NCBI GenBank assembly: GCA_965197675.1
Contig: OZ240221.1
Span: 868,001-932,000 of the forward strand
Length of the DNA stretch: 64,000 nt
Source: G965197675 sp965197675
GTDB taxonomy: Bacteria; Chloroflexota; Dehalococcoidia; Plut-88900
Reading direction: 5' to 3'
The notes below the pieces were generated by a model, which was given only the letters and a program-made list of their open reading frames with translations, did no database searches and was not told the origin of the DNA. Below are positions 7,585 to 15,011 of this stretch, in pieces. The translations under genes were made by a program, and so were the position numbers. Each line of letters opens with the position of its first letter. The first letter of the stretch is position 1.

Positions 7585-8897
7585 TGGAAGAGGTTTTAGA
7601 AAAAGCCTTCAAGGTAGCCGATGCCGCTGAAGTATTCTCAGTGACCAGCAGATATACGCCCATCTCCTTCGATGCCAACCGACTCAAGAGCTTGCAGACC
7701 AAGGAGGGTCACAGGGTGGCTCTACGGGTCATCAAGGACGGCAGAATAGGGTTTTCCTCCACCACACGCCGGGATAACGCCGATGACCTGGTGCAGCGAG
7801 CCATTGAAGTAGCGCCCTTCGGTGCCCGGGCAGAGTTCGACCTTCCTTCCACCAACCGTTACCCAGCGGTGGCTGTGTACGACAAGAAGGTTGAAGAGAC
7901 CTCGATAGAGAGCATGGTGGAGTTGGGGCAGTCTCTGATAGATGGGGTCAGGGGCCATTCACCAGAAGTGCTGTGTGATGCTGCTGTAAGCCAGTCGGTG
8001 GCCTCGGTTAGACTGCTCAACTCTACGGGTGTGGACGCCAACTATCAGAAAAGCGTCTTCTACATGGGGGTCGGGGGAACGCTGATAAGAGGGGCAGATA
8101 TGCTCTTTGTGGGAGATGGAGATAGCTCAGCTCAGCCTCTATCCAACTGGAAGGAGGTATCCGACAGGGTAAACCGCCAATTGGATATGGCCAAGGATAC
8201 CGCGGAGTCCCCCACCGGAAATCTCCCCGTCATCTTCACGCCCAACGGGGTGGCTGCGGCCTTGCTGCAACCATTGCTATCGGGGTTTAACGGCAGGAAT
8301 GTGGTACAAGGCTCGTCACCACTTGTGGGACGTCTGGGCCAGAGGATTTGCGACGAACGATTTTCCCTGTTCGACGATGGGACTTCTCCATGGCGTCCAG
8401 GAAGCCGTCCCTGGGACGACGAGGGGGTGTCAACTCGCAGAATTCCCCTCATAGAGAAGGGTATCTCCAAGAGCTTCTTGTTCGACTTGAGGACGGCTGC
8501 CCAAGGCGGCGCCCAGACCACGGGCAGCGCATCGAGGCCTGGAGGAGGCCTACCAGCCCCCTCCAGCAGTGTTCTGCTGATCGAAGAGGGGGATATGTCC
8601 AGCGACGCCATGATCGCCGATGTCAAGCTAGGCCTGGTAGTCAAGTCTTTGTTGGGGGCAGGTCAGACCAACGTACTGGGGGGTGACTTCAGCGCGAACG
8701 TGCTGCTGGGGTACAGGGTCGAAAACGGGAAGATAGTGGGAAGAGTCAAGAACTGCATGATCGCAGGAAATGTGTACGATATGCTAAGCAATCTGGTGGC
8801 GATCGGGAGTGAATCCCAGTGGAGAGGGGGTTCCTTACGGGTTCCCCCGCTGTATTGTCAAAGTGTATCAGTATCCCGGACCGAAGGACAGCAATGA
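7584..8897 (+). CDS. pmbA: TldE/PmbA subunit of the TldD-TldE protease
   Basis: This 437-residue family member lacks the HExxxH zinc motif, as expected of the TldE partner, which completes the active-site channel of the heterodimer. Typical PmbA features are the N-terminal FDANRLKSLQTKEGHRVALRV, NLPVIFTPNGVAAALLQPLL, RRIPLIEKGISKSFLFDLRTA and the C-terminal DFSANVLLGYRVENGKIVGRVKN-type strands. I prefer GTG 7584, which overlaps the tldD stop and has GGGAGG upstream. An in-frame GTG at 7563 would add seven residues. Confidence 0.93.
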   Translation: MEEVLEKAFKVADAAEVFSVTSRYTPISFDANRLKSLQTKEGHRVALRVIKDGRIGFSSTTRRDNADDLVQRAIEVAPFGARAEFDLPSTNRYPAVAVYDKKVEETSIESMVELGQSLIDGVRGHSPEVLCDAAVSQSVASVRLLNSTGVDANYQKSVFYMGVGGTLIRGADMLFVGDGDSSAQPLSNWKEVSDRVNRQLDMAKDTAESPTGNLPVIFTPNGVAAALLQPLLSGFNGRNVVQGSSPLVGRLGQRICDERFSLFDDGTSPWRPGSRPWDDEGVSTRRIPLIEKGISKSFLFDLRTAAQGGAQTTGSASRPGGGLPAPSSSVLLIEEGDMSSDAMIADVKLGLVVKSLLGAGQTNVLGGDFSANVLLGYRVENGKIVGRVKNCMIAGNVYDMLSNLVAIGSESQWRGGSLRVPPLYCQSVSVSRTEGQQ

Positions 8898-8941
8898 GTT
8901 GGGGCATGTTAATTTCGCTGCGATAGCCGTTCCAGCAACCC

Positions 8942-8970
8942 TTGCCCAGGCACTATTCCAAGGCTAAAAT
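8942..8970 (+). promoter_or_regulatory. Promoter for the Nudix-GNAT pair
   Basis: TTGCCC (8942-8947) and TAAAAT (8965-8970) with a 17-base spacer. The expected transcription start falls on or beside the ATG at 8976, so the message may be leaderless, or translation may begin at the in-frame ATG 8994. Confidence 0.5.
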
Positions 8971-8975
8971 AGTCC

Positions 8976-9446
8976 ATGCCTGAGCTATCTGATATGACCA
9001 CTAAAGTAGAGCGCCCCGTTTCGGCGGGAGGGGTAGTATATCGCATGCAGAGCGGCGATATCGAAATCCTCCTCTGCGGCCACGAAGAGTCCAAGAGTTG
9101 GCGTCTGCCCAAAGGCACTCCCGAGCCCGGTGAGACCTGGGAACAGACGGCGCTGAGAGAGGTTACAGAGGAGACGGGTCTGGAAGTCGCCATAGAAGAG
9201 AAACTCCCCAGCATTCAATACTGGTTCAGGGCGGGAGATATTAGAAATCACAAGACGGTGCATTTCTATCTGATGAGGCCTACTGGAGGCTCCATAGATA
9301 ACCATGACCCGGAGTTCGATATGGTGCATTGGTTCAAAGCCGAAGACGCCAATGAGGCTTTGACGTTTAAGAGCGAAGCATCGGTGGTCGTGAAGGCCGT
9401 TGACATCGTGACCTGTAGAATCGGGAAGAAGGGCAATGCTACTTAG
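8976..9446 (+). CDS. Nudix hydrolase
   Basis: A 156-residue protein with a complete Nudix box: Gly, then EPGE, then ALREVTEETGLEV (around residues 46-68). This motif binds the divalent metal and cleaves nucleoside diphosphate-linked compounds. The early SAGGVVYR strand and LPKGTPEPGE loop resemble diadenosine polyphosphate or NDP-sugar type members, but the substrate cannot be read from sequence. Its end overlaps the start of the GNAT gene by 11 bases, so the two are coupled. Confidence 0.92.
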   Translation: MPELSDMTTKVERPVSAGGVVYRMQSGDIEILLCGHEESKSWRLPKGTPEPGETWEQTALREVTEETGLEVAIEEKLPSIQYWFRAGDIRNHKTVHFYLMRPTGGSIDNHDPEFDMVHWFKAEDANEALTFKSEASVVVKAVDIVTCRIGKKGNAT

Positions 9447-9981
9447 AGGTAACAAGGTCATACTACGAGAGAAGCGGCTGGACGATGTTCGTCAGGACTA
9501 CGAATGGAGAAGGGACGAGGAGTTGGCCCACTTGGATGCCACCGCTCCCATGAGAAGCAACTTCTCGGACTTTCAGGCCCTATACACCGAGGAGTTGGAT
9601 TATCCCACCCCCCGTAGGTGCAAGTTCGCCGTCGAGGACCGCAGCGGAAAACACATTGGGAACTGCATGTACTACGATATCGACAAGTCCAAGAAGCAGA
9701 CTGAGCTGGGAATAATGATCGGCGACAGAGGCTACTGGGGCCAAGGTTATGGTACTGACGCAGTTATGACCCTCCTGGAGCACCTCTTCAACAAAGAGGG
9801 AATGAGGAGGGTATACTTGCACACTTTGGAGTGGAACAAGAGGGCCTATAGATGCTTTGAAAAGTGTGGGTTTGTTAACTGTGACATGGTGAGATGGAAC
9901 GGGGACACATTCATAGTAATGGAGATCCTGCAGGAGCGGTGGGGCAAGAACAGAGGCGAAATGAGCCAGAGCTCAGCGTAA
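9436..9981 (+). CDS. GNAT-family N-acetyltransferase (RimJ/RimL-like)
   Basis: A 181-residue protein starting LLRGNKVILREKRLDDV, the typical first strand of RimJ/L-type acetyltransferases. The acetyl-CoA pyrophosphate loop appears as GDRGYWGQGYGTDAV (motif A, Q/RxxGxG/A form), followed by VYLHTLEWNKRAYRCFEKCGFVN, the usual N-x-R-A-x-x-x-Y/F-E-x-x-G-F block. It probably acetylates an amino group on a protein, amino sugar or antibiotic; which is unknown. It overlaps the upstream Nudix gene and ends before a strong shared hairpin. Confidence 0.9.
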   Translation: MLLRGNKVILREKRLDDVRQDYEWRRDEELAHLDATAPMRSNFSDFQALYTEELDYPTPRRCKFAVEDRSGKHIGNCMYYDIDKSKKQTELGIMIGDRGYWGQGYGTDAVMTLLEHLFNKEGMRRVYLHTLEWNKRAYRCFEKCGFVNCDMVRWNGDTFIVMEILQERWGKNRGEMSQSSA

Positions 9982-10005
9982 TGCCTCTAAATGAGTGTCA
10001 ATGAA

Positions 10006-10038
10006 AACGAGTGGCCCGAGGTTCTCGGGCCACTCGTT
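10006..10038. terminator. Bidirectional intrinsic terminator
   Basis: AACGAGTGGCCCGAG (10006-10020) and its exact 15-base complement (10024-10038) around a GTT loop. It separates two converging genes. TTCATTT follows on the plus strand and TTTTCATT on the minus strand. Confidence 0.85.
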
Positions 10039-10056
10039 CATTTCCCAACTGGCTGA

Positions 10057-10974
10057 TCAGGATTTGGGGGGTTGAGGCGGGGCTGGGTTCACCAATTCTC
10101 GCCCGATTACCATCGGAAAGGCCCGTGCGATCTCATCGGATGTCCACCGACCCTCCTTCCGAATGGTGCGGACTTCCTCAGGGTGGCTCATGAGACCTAT
10201 GAGCCCACCGCTCAAGTGGAGAATCTCTCCATTGAAATTGGCCGCTTCATCGCTGGATAAGTACACCACCGCGGGAGCCAGGTCCTCAGGCTCTGGATCG
10301 TCTTCTTCGAATTCAACCATCCCTCTGGCCATTCGAATCTCACGAGCTTTAAGCACCTCATCAGTCTGAGTCATTCGAGTCGACGCGTGAGGTGATATGG
10401 CATTACAGGTAACACCGTACTTGGCCATGTCTTGAGATACACACCGCACCAAGCCGGCTATGCCATCCTTGGCGGCCCCGTAGTTAGCTTGCCCCGACGT
10501 GCCCCACAAACCTGAAGTCGAGGTAAAGCAGATGATCCGGCCGCTCCGCTGCTGACGCATCAAGATGGTGGCGTATTTCACGCAGGTGAAGGTGCCCTTG
10601 AGGTGAACGTTAATAACGTCGTCCCACTCCTCCTCGGTCATGTTGAAGATCATCCTGTCTCGAAGAATGCCGGCAACACACACCAGAATGTCTATCCTGC
10701 CAAAGTTGTCCACGGCAGTCTGGATGATGCGCTCACCGCCCTCCATAGTTGCCACTGAGTCATAGTTGGCTACGGCTGTACCGCCACGCTTTTGGATCTC
10801 GGCCACAACGTCATCCGCAGGACCAAGCGCGCTGCCGGTTCCATCCAACTCTCCTCCCAGATCATTGACTACAACCTTTGCCCCCTCCTCAGCCAGGAGG
10901 AGGGCGATTCCTCTACCTATGCCACGCCCGGAGCCGGTAACTACCGCCACTTTGTCTTTGACTCTGTTAGTCAT
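10057..10974 (-). CDS. SDR-family 3-hydroxyacyl-CoA dehydrogenase-like oxidoreductase
   Basis: A 305-residue short-chain dehydrogenase whose sequence resembles the dehydrogenase domain of multifunctional enzyme 2 (peroxisomal MFE-2). It has the NAD loop TGSGRGIGRG (14-23), VVVNDLGGELDGTGS, NNAG replaced by CVAGILRDR, and the catalytic Tyr-Lys in GQANYGAAKDG. MFE-2 members oxidise (3R)-hydroxyacyl-CoA. It is the last gene of a four-gene minus-strand operon with a paralogue and two hot-dog dehydratase genes. Identity with the paralogue is high by eye across the first 200 residues. The exact substrate is inferred. Confidence 0.88.
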   Translation of the reverse strand: MTNRVKDKVAVVTGSGRGIGRGIALLLAEEGAKVVVNDLGGELDGTGSALGPADDVVAEIQKRGGTAVANYDSVATMEGGERIIQTAVDNFGRIDILVCVAGILRDRMIFNMTEEEWDDVINVHLKGTFTCVKYATILMRQQRSGRIICFTSTSGLWGTSGQANYGAAKDGIAGLVRCVSQDMAKYGVTCNAISPHASTRMTQTDEVLKAREIRMARGMVEFEEDDPEPEDLAPAVVYLSSDEAANFNGEILHLSGGLIGLMSHPEEVRTIRKEGRWTSDEIARAFPMVIGRELVNPAPPQPPKS

Positions 10975-11009
10975 CTTTCTCTCCTACGTTTGTCTCCATT
11001 GTCGTGTTA

Positions 11010-11924
11010 TCAGGACTCCTTGGGCAGGAATCGGTTTACTACATCTTTGCCGATAGTCCTGGGTATATCTCGAACCAGCTCTTCCACTTCCCATCGGCCG
11101 GGTTTCACTATGGAACTAATAATATTTGGCTGAGATACCAAAGATATAACGCCGTTCCACACCATGAAAGTCTGACCATTCACGTTGGAGGCTCTATGGC
11201 TGGCCAGGTAAACGATGAAGGGGGCGATGTCGTCGGGGTTCTGTGGCCCCCCCTCTTCTTCGGGCAGTCCTCGAGCCTTTCGAATCTCTCGAGCCTGACG
11301 CACCTCCTCGGTCATGGTCATTCTGGTATCGGCCCTTGGCAGAATACAGTTGGCGGTGACACTGTACTTGCCCAGATCTTGTGCTGCCACCTTGGTAAGG
11401 CCGGCTATTCCTGACTTGGCGGCCCCGTAGTTGGTCTGCCCACTTACGCCCATGACACCACTTTCCGATGAGAAGGTGATGATTCTACCGCTTCTTTGCT
11501 GGCGCATCAGGATTGAGGCATACTTCATACACGTGAACGTTCCCTTCAAGTGGACTGCGATCACGTCGTCCCACTCCTCCTCGGTCATGTTGAAGATCAT
11601 CCTGTCTCGAAGAATGCCAGCAGTGGTCACGAGGATGTCTATCTTGCCGAAGTTGTCCACAGCGGCCTGGATGATGCGCTCGCCACCTTCCATGGTCGCC
11701 ACTGAATCGGTGTTGACTACCGCAGTCCCCCCCAGGTCTTGAATCTCTCTGACCACCTGTTCAGCAGGGGTTATGTCCGACCCCGACCCATCCAGGGTAC
11801 TGCCTAGGTCGTTGACTACAACACTGGCGCCGGCGGCCGCAAAGGCTTTGCTGATTCCCCGCCCGATGCCTCCTCCACCTCCGGTTACGACCGCCGACTT
11901 GCCATCCAATACCTTATCAGCCAT
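11010..11924 (-). CDS. SDR-family 3-hydroxyacyl-CoA dehydrogenase-like oxidoreductase (paralogue)
   Basis: A 304-residue tandem paralogue of the gene at 10057-10974. It has the NAD loop TGGGGGIGRG, VVVNDLGSTLDGSGSD, TTAGILRDRMIFNMTEEEWDDVI and the catalytic GQTNYGAAKSG. The block from DSVATMEGGERIIQ to MRQQRSGRII is almost identical in the two proteins, which points to a local duplication. The upstream GGAGGGAT gives a good ribosome binding site. It lies between its paralogue and the MaoC gene. I infer a role in beta-oxidation or reduction of an acyl-CoA chain. Confidence 0.88.
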   Translation of the reverse strand: MADKVLDGKSAVVTGGGGGIGRGISKAFAAAGASVVVNDLGSTLDGSGSDITPAEQVVREIQDLGGTAVVNTDSVATMEGGERIIQAAVDNFGKIDILVTTAGILRDRMIFNMTEEEWDDVIAVHLKGTFTCMKYASILMRQQRSGRIITFSSESGVMGVSGQTNYGAAKSGIAGLTKVAAQDLGKYSVTANCILPRADTRMTMTEEVRQAREIRKARGLPEEEGGPQNPDDIAPFIVYLASHRASNVNGQTFMVWNGVISLVSQPNIISSIVKPGRWEVEELVRDIPRTIGKDVVNRFLPKES

Positions 11925-11978
11925 ATGTAATATCCCTCCTACAGGGTCTGGTTTCGTCGTTGCAAATGGTTAATCCGG

Positions 11979-12416
11979 TTACTCCCCGGAGTGGGAGGGC
12001 AGTGCTACCGTGGCCTTACCAGGGGTGGTCCTCTCTCCCTTTTCGTTCTCTACCCAGATTTCACAATCAACCAGGTTCTCGCTGCCTTCTCGGTATTTTC
12101 TGACCGCCTTACCCTTGCAATAAATGGCAGACCCCGGTTGGTCCATCCCGCGATACTGGCAGCTCAGCTTCTTGAGAACACCGTGTGCTCCGATCCAATC
12201 GGTCATGAGTTGCCCTAGGAAGGCGTTCTTTAGAGCGCCATGGAGAATGGTGCCAGGCAACTCGTTATTGACGGCATAGTCCTTGTCGTAGTGGATCTCA
12301 TAGAAGTCTCCCGAGGCACCTGCATATTTGACGAGCTGCCTCGGCGTAGGGTTCTTGGTTAACGAGGGGATGTCCATCCCCTCAGTGACGTCTTCGAAGT
12401 ACAGTTGCTTACACAT
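11979..12416 (-). CDS. MaoC-like hot-dog dehydratase (HadB-like subunit)
   Basis: A 145-residue single hot-dog protein. The hydratase 2 motif reads ASGDFYEIHYD, with the catalytic Asp and His of (R)-specific enoyl-CoA hydratases, followed by ILHGALKNAFLGQLMTDWIG. It lacks the usual Pro of GDxNPxH. The gene directly before it encodes a MaoC-N type hot-dog without that motif, so the two probably form a heterodimer like mycobacterial HadAB, which hydrates or dehydrates 3-hydroxyacyl chains. Spacing to the preceding gene is 18 bases. Confidence 0.87.
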   Translation of the reverse strand: MCKQLYFEDVTEGMDIPSLTKNPTPRQLVKYAGASGDFYEIHYDKDYAVNNELPGTILHGALKNAFLGQLMTDWIGAHGVLKKLSCQYRGMDQPGSAIYCKGKAVRKYREGSENLVDCEIWVENEKGERTTPGKATVALPSHSGE

Positions 12417-12434
12417 ATTCGTCTCTCTTAAGAA

Positions 12435-12881
12435 CTAATAGATGATGGAGTTGCCCCGCTCCTTCACCACCACCTCGCCGAACTGATTGGTATGAGTGAT
12501 CTCCGTGATGAGGAAGATCATAGTGCCCAGTCTACCCTCCTTCTCATACACGTCCACCACCTTTGATGTCACGGTGATTCTATCACCCGCCCTGACCGGG
12601 CCCAGATACTCCCACTCACTGCCAGCATCCAATCCCCGATTCTGAGCGATGACGTCTGAATCGTTATTGGAGGGCGCAAAGGCTCGGGTGAAGGTGGGAG
12701 GAGCTATGATACTCCCGTAGTGGGTCTTCCTGGCCTCAGTCTCATTTTGCCATAGGGGATTGGGATCTTCGATGGCCTCGGCGAAGCGTTTGATATGCCC
12801 CTTCTCCACCTCATAAACGACAGGTGTAGACTCCACGCCTAAGGTTCTTTTCAATTCTTCAACAAGGGCCTTCTTGTCCAT
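12435..12881 (-). CDS. FAS1-like / MaoC N-terminal hot-dog dehydratase (HadA-like subunit)
   Basis: A 148-residue protein of the MaoC_dehydrat_N type, the partner half of hydratase-2 enzymes. Typical are VVYEVEKGHIKRFAEAIEDPNPLW, GSIIAPPTFTRAF and VRAGDRITVTSKVVDVYEKEGRLGTMIF. The frame extends to 12926, but ATG 12881 gives the expected N-terminus (DKKALVEELKRTLG). It is the first gene of the four-gene operon. Together with the catalytic half and two SDRs the operon could run the hydration and oxidation steps of an (R)-hydroxyacyl pathway. Confidence 0.86.
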   Translation of the reverse strand: MDKKALVEELKRTLGVESTPVVYEVEKGHIKRFAEAIEDPNPLWQNETEARKTHYGSIIAPPTFTRAFAPSNNDSDVIAQNRGLDAGSEWEYLGPVRAGDRITVTSKVVDVYEKEGRLGTMIFLITEITHTNQFGEVVVKERGNSIIY

Positions 12882-13139
12882 CCAGATCCCCCACGCAGTG
12901 ATGACGGTTGCTTGCTCATCTTGCAACAGGTGAATAATACCTGCCTATCCGCAAGGGAGGCAAGCCTAAAGCCTCGGTAAGGCGACTTCGGGAAACGTCG
13001 AGAATTGTACAATTAGTGGCATCAGAGTGTCAAGAATTCGAATTGCTTCATAATCAAGATTGCCGATGAAGGCAGCGATACCCTTCAGGGCCTTCGCGGA
13101 GTGGGACGATGAGCGGCACGGATTCATCTAGGAAAGCTC

Positions 13140-13330
13140 TGAACAAATGCATACGCCTTTGTCCCATCCACCCGCCCTCGATAGGTTTTGGATATGGGGA
13201 GACGCCCCCCAAGCCCCCCGCCAGAGGGATGCTTCCCTCTGGACTCCCTCGGTAAAGACTTGTTCAGAACATCCCTAGGTGGCCCCGCCTGTCCTGTCTG
13301 CCGGACAGGCAGGCAACCATTACTTTTGAC
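13140..13330 (+). repeat. Intergenic repeat, CACCCGCCC family, with terminal hairpin
   Basis: Within the gene-free stretch 12882-13367. It reads CATCCACCCGCCCTCGATAG, then a paired G/C-rich block, AGGGATGCTTCCCTCT, and ends in a GCCTGTC...GACAGGC hairpin near 13287-13313. The order of blocks matches the repeats near 1730, 20575, 52720 and 57130. The rest of the gap (12930-13130) shows no gene. Confidence 0.5.
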
Positions 13331-13367
13331 GCAACACGGTAGGAAATCTGGTCTAGTGAGATCGGGA

Positions 13368-14516
13368 TCAGGGTGCGACGGCGATGGCATCCAAAGCGCA
13401 CAGTATTACAGGGTTGTTGTTTATCGAGTCTATGGCTATGCCCGTGACGGCAGGAGGGTTGGACCCGACGAAGGTTTCGCGAACCTGCATCGCCTGCTGA
13501 AAATAGCCTACGTGGGTGATGTAGTAGGTGAGCTTGGCCACATCGCCATAGCTGCAACCCACTGAGTTTAGACACCCCTCGACGTTACGGTAGACTTGAG
13601 CCATCTGAGCCTCAAAATCACCTGCCCCAATGAGATTGCCCTTGGTATCCCAGGGCACCTGAGCCGATACGTACACCAAACCATCAGCTATTACTACGTG
13701 ACTGAAGCTGTACGATGGATGGGTGGCAGTAGGATCGCTGTACTCCGCTTTGGCGGGAGGCACTATAGCCACCGACTCGGTCTCCATCACCAAATTTGGA
13801 TCTATGAGGGCGCGAACGCAGGCGACTGTGTCTCCTGGAGGGTTCTTTTTGAAGGTCTGCTCCCGAGTTTCAAATAGGTCTTTATAGTAGATGGGGTTTG
13901 TGTAGAAATAGTTGATCTTTACCAGGTCGTTGAAGCTGAGTCCAGCATCTTTCAGAACCTTCTCCTGGTTCTTATAGATTATCCCGAGCTGCCCGGGGCA
14001 GTCACCTATGGCCTGAGGGTTGCCATTGTCGTCCATGGCAACCTGGCCGCCCATCCACATGGTGTTGCCTACTATCACGCCATCAGAGTAAGCAGCAGCA
14101 CTTCCAAGAGGTGAAGGATTGACCAGTCTTTTATCACCGAGATAGGCGAAGGCCTCGATCTCGATAAGGGCCTCAGGAAGTAGCATCGAGCTTGCCACGA
14201 CGCCCGTACTTACCGGGGGATTAGTTGGGAAAGTCTTGGCCCGAACCTCTGCAAAGCCGGGGAAATGACCGGGATTTACCAAATATGCGGTGATCTTGAT
14301 GACGTCGGAGATGCTGCCTCCCGCCTGATGGAGGATCTCGTCTATGCTCTCGAAAGCCCTCTCGGCCTGAGCTTTGACATCCCCGATGCCTGCTATCTTA
14401 CCTTCGTTATCCCACCCTAGCTGGCCTGAGATGAAGACCCAGTCTCCAACGCGGCTGGCGTGAGAGAAAGCCGTAGGTCGAATCTTGCCTGGGGGATTAA
14501 GCATCTCTACAGCCAT
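13368..14516 (-). CDS. Three-domain RidA/YjgF-family protein
   Basis: A 382-residue protein made of three RidA domains in tandem (about 1-127, 128-252, 253-382). Each has the W/V-x-x-G-Q-h strand, a (K/N)xxxxL-x-x-A/V-G-x-S/C-x-x-D-h helix, a Y-x-x-N/H segment and an NPP loop. RidA proteins are normally single domains that assemble as trimers with active sites at the interfaces, so this looks like a single-chain trimer. The arginine that binds the 2-iminoacid carboxylate in classical RidA is absent in all three (Ser103, Asp229 and Val357 at that place). Imine deamination is therefore unlikely, as in the non-Arg Rid subgroups. GGAGG precedes the ATG. Function unknown. Confidence 0.9.
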   Translation of the reverse strand: MAVEMLNPPGKIRPTAFSHASRVGDWVFISGQLGWDNEGKIAGIGDVKAQAERAFESIDEILHQAGGSISDVIKITAYLVNPGHFPGFAEVRAKTFPTNPPVSTGVVASSMLLPEALIEIEAFAYLGDKRLVNPSPLGSAAAYSDGVIVGNTMWMGGQVAMDDNGNPQAIGDCPGQLGIIYKNQEKVLKDAGLSFNDLVKINYFYTNPIYYKDLFETREQTFKKNPPGDTVACVRALIDPNLVMETESVAIVPPAKAEYSDPTATHPSYSFSHVVIADGLVYVSAQVPWDTKGNLIGAGDFEAQMAQVYRNVEGCLNSVGCSYGDVAKLTYYITHVGYFQQAMQVRETFVGSNPPAVTGIAIDSINNNPVILCALDAIAVAP

Positions 14517-14540
14517 GTCAGCCTCCTGAATCTAGCTGGA

Positions 14541-14573
14541 ATAGTGCCGCCAGGCTTGCTCTGGCGGCACTAT
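14541..14573 (-). terminator. Terminator after the FmdB-like gene
   Basis: ATAGTGCCGCCAG (14541-14553) and CTGGCGGCACTAT (14561-14573) are perfect 13-base arms around GCTTGCT. It lies 27 bases after the stop of the minus-strand gene at 14600. The T-run is poor. Confidence 0.65.
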
Positions 14574-14599
14574 GACGTGAACTATGGAAGGATACCCCT

Positions 14600-14851
14600 C
14601 TAGCGGCCCATGTCTTTCAGGGTCTTGTTTATAGCGTAGTCGGCCATCTTCCGCATTTTCTCTGCACCGGGAAGGTCATCTAAGGGGGAATCTGGATGAT
14701 CGATGGTCCTTGCAAAGGTTACAGGGATGGAGAAGAGCTGCCGAGTTGGGTCCCCGCACTTGGGACACAGGGTCGGTGATTCGTCTGAGAAACTCTTGCG
14801 AACTTCGAAGGTGTAGTCGCAAGAGTCGCAGGACATATCGTAGCGTGGCAT
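14600..14851 (-). CDS. FmdB-family zinc-ribbon protein
   Basis: An 83-residue protein opening with PRYDMSCDSCDYTFEVRKSF and a second pair CPKCG, a CxxC...CxxC zinc ribbon of the FmdB/CxxC_CXXC_SSSS regulatory family. The C-terminal part (MRKMADYAINKTLKDMGR) is helical. The family is often linked to amide or formamide metabolism, but the role is not established. ATG 14851 follows GGGAGGA. A second FmdB-like gene is at 61876-62115. Confidence 0.82.
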   Translation of the reverse strand: MPRYDMSCDSCDYTFEVRKSFSDESPTLCPKCGDPTRQLFSIPVTFARTIDHPDSPLDDLPGAEKMRKMADYAINKTLKDMGR

Positions 14852-15011
14852 CACAGTTCCTCCCTGTAAAAGTCTACATTTCTTATGGCATATGTCAAAT
14901 TTACGCCTGTGATAAGGGTTTTCTTCGCAGTAACTTTTGTGCGCGAGTCAGGTTAGTATAGGTAAACAGTATAATGTCACATACCCACCTGTCTATCAGA
15001 GGAGGAGTCGA

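Noticed and set aside
12930..13020. Riboswitch-like structured leader (CGCAAGGGAGGCAAGCC context)
   Set aside because: Some words resemble c-di-GMP or glycine aptamers, but the conserved core and spacing do not match any class I can recall.
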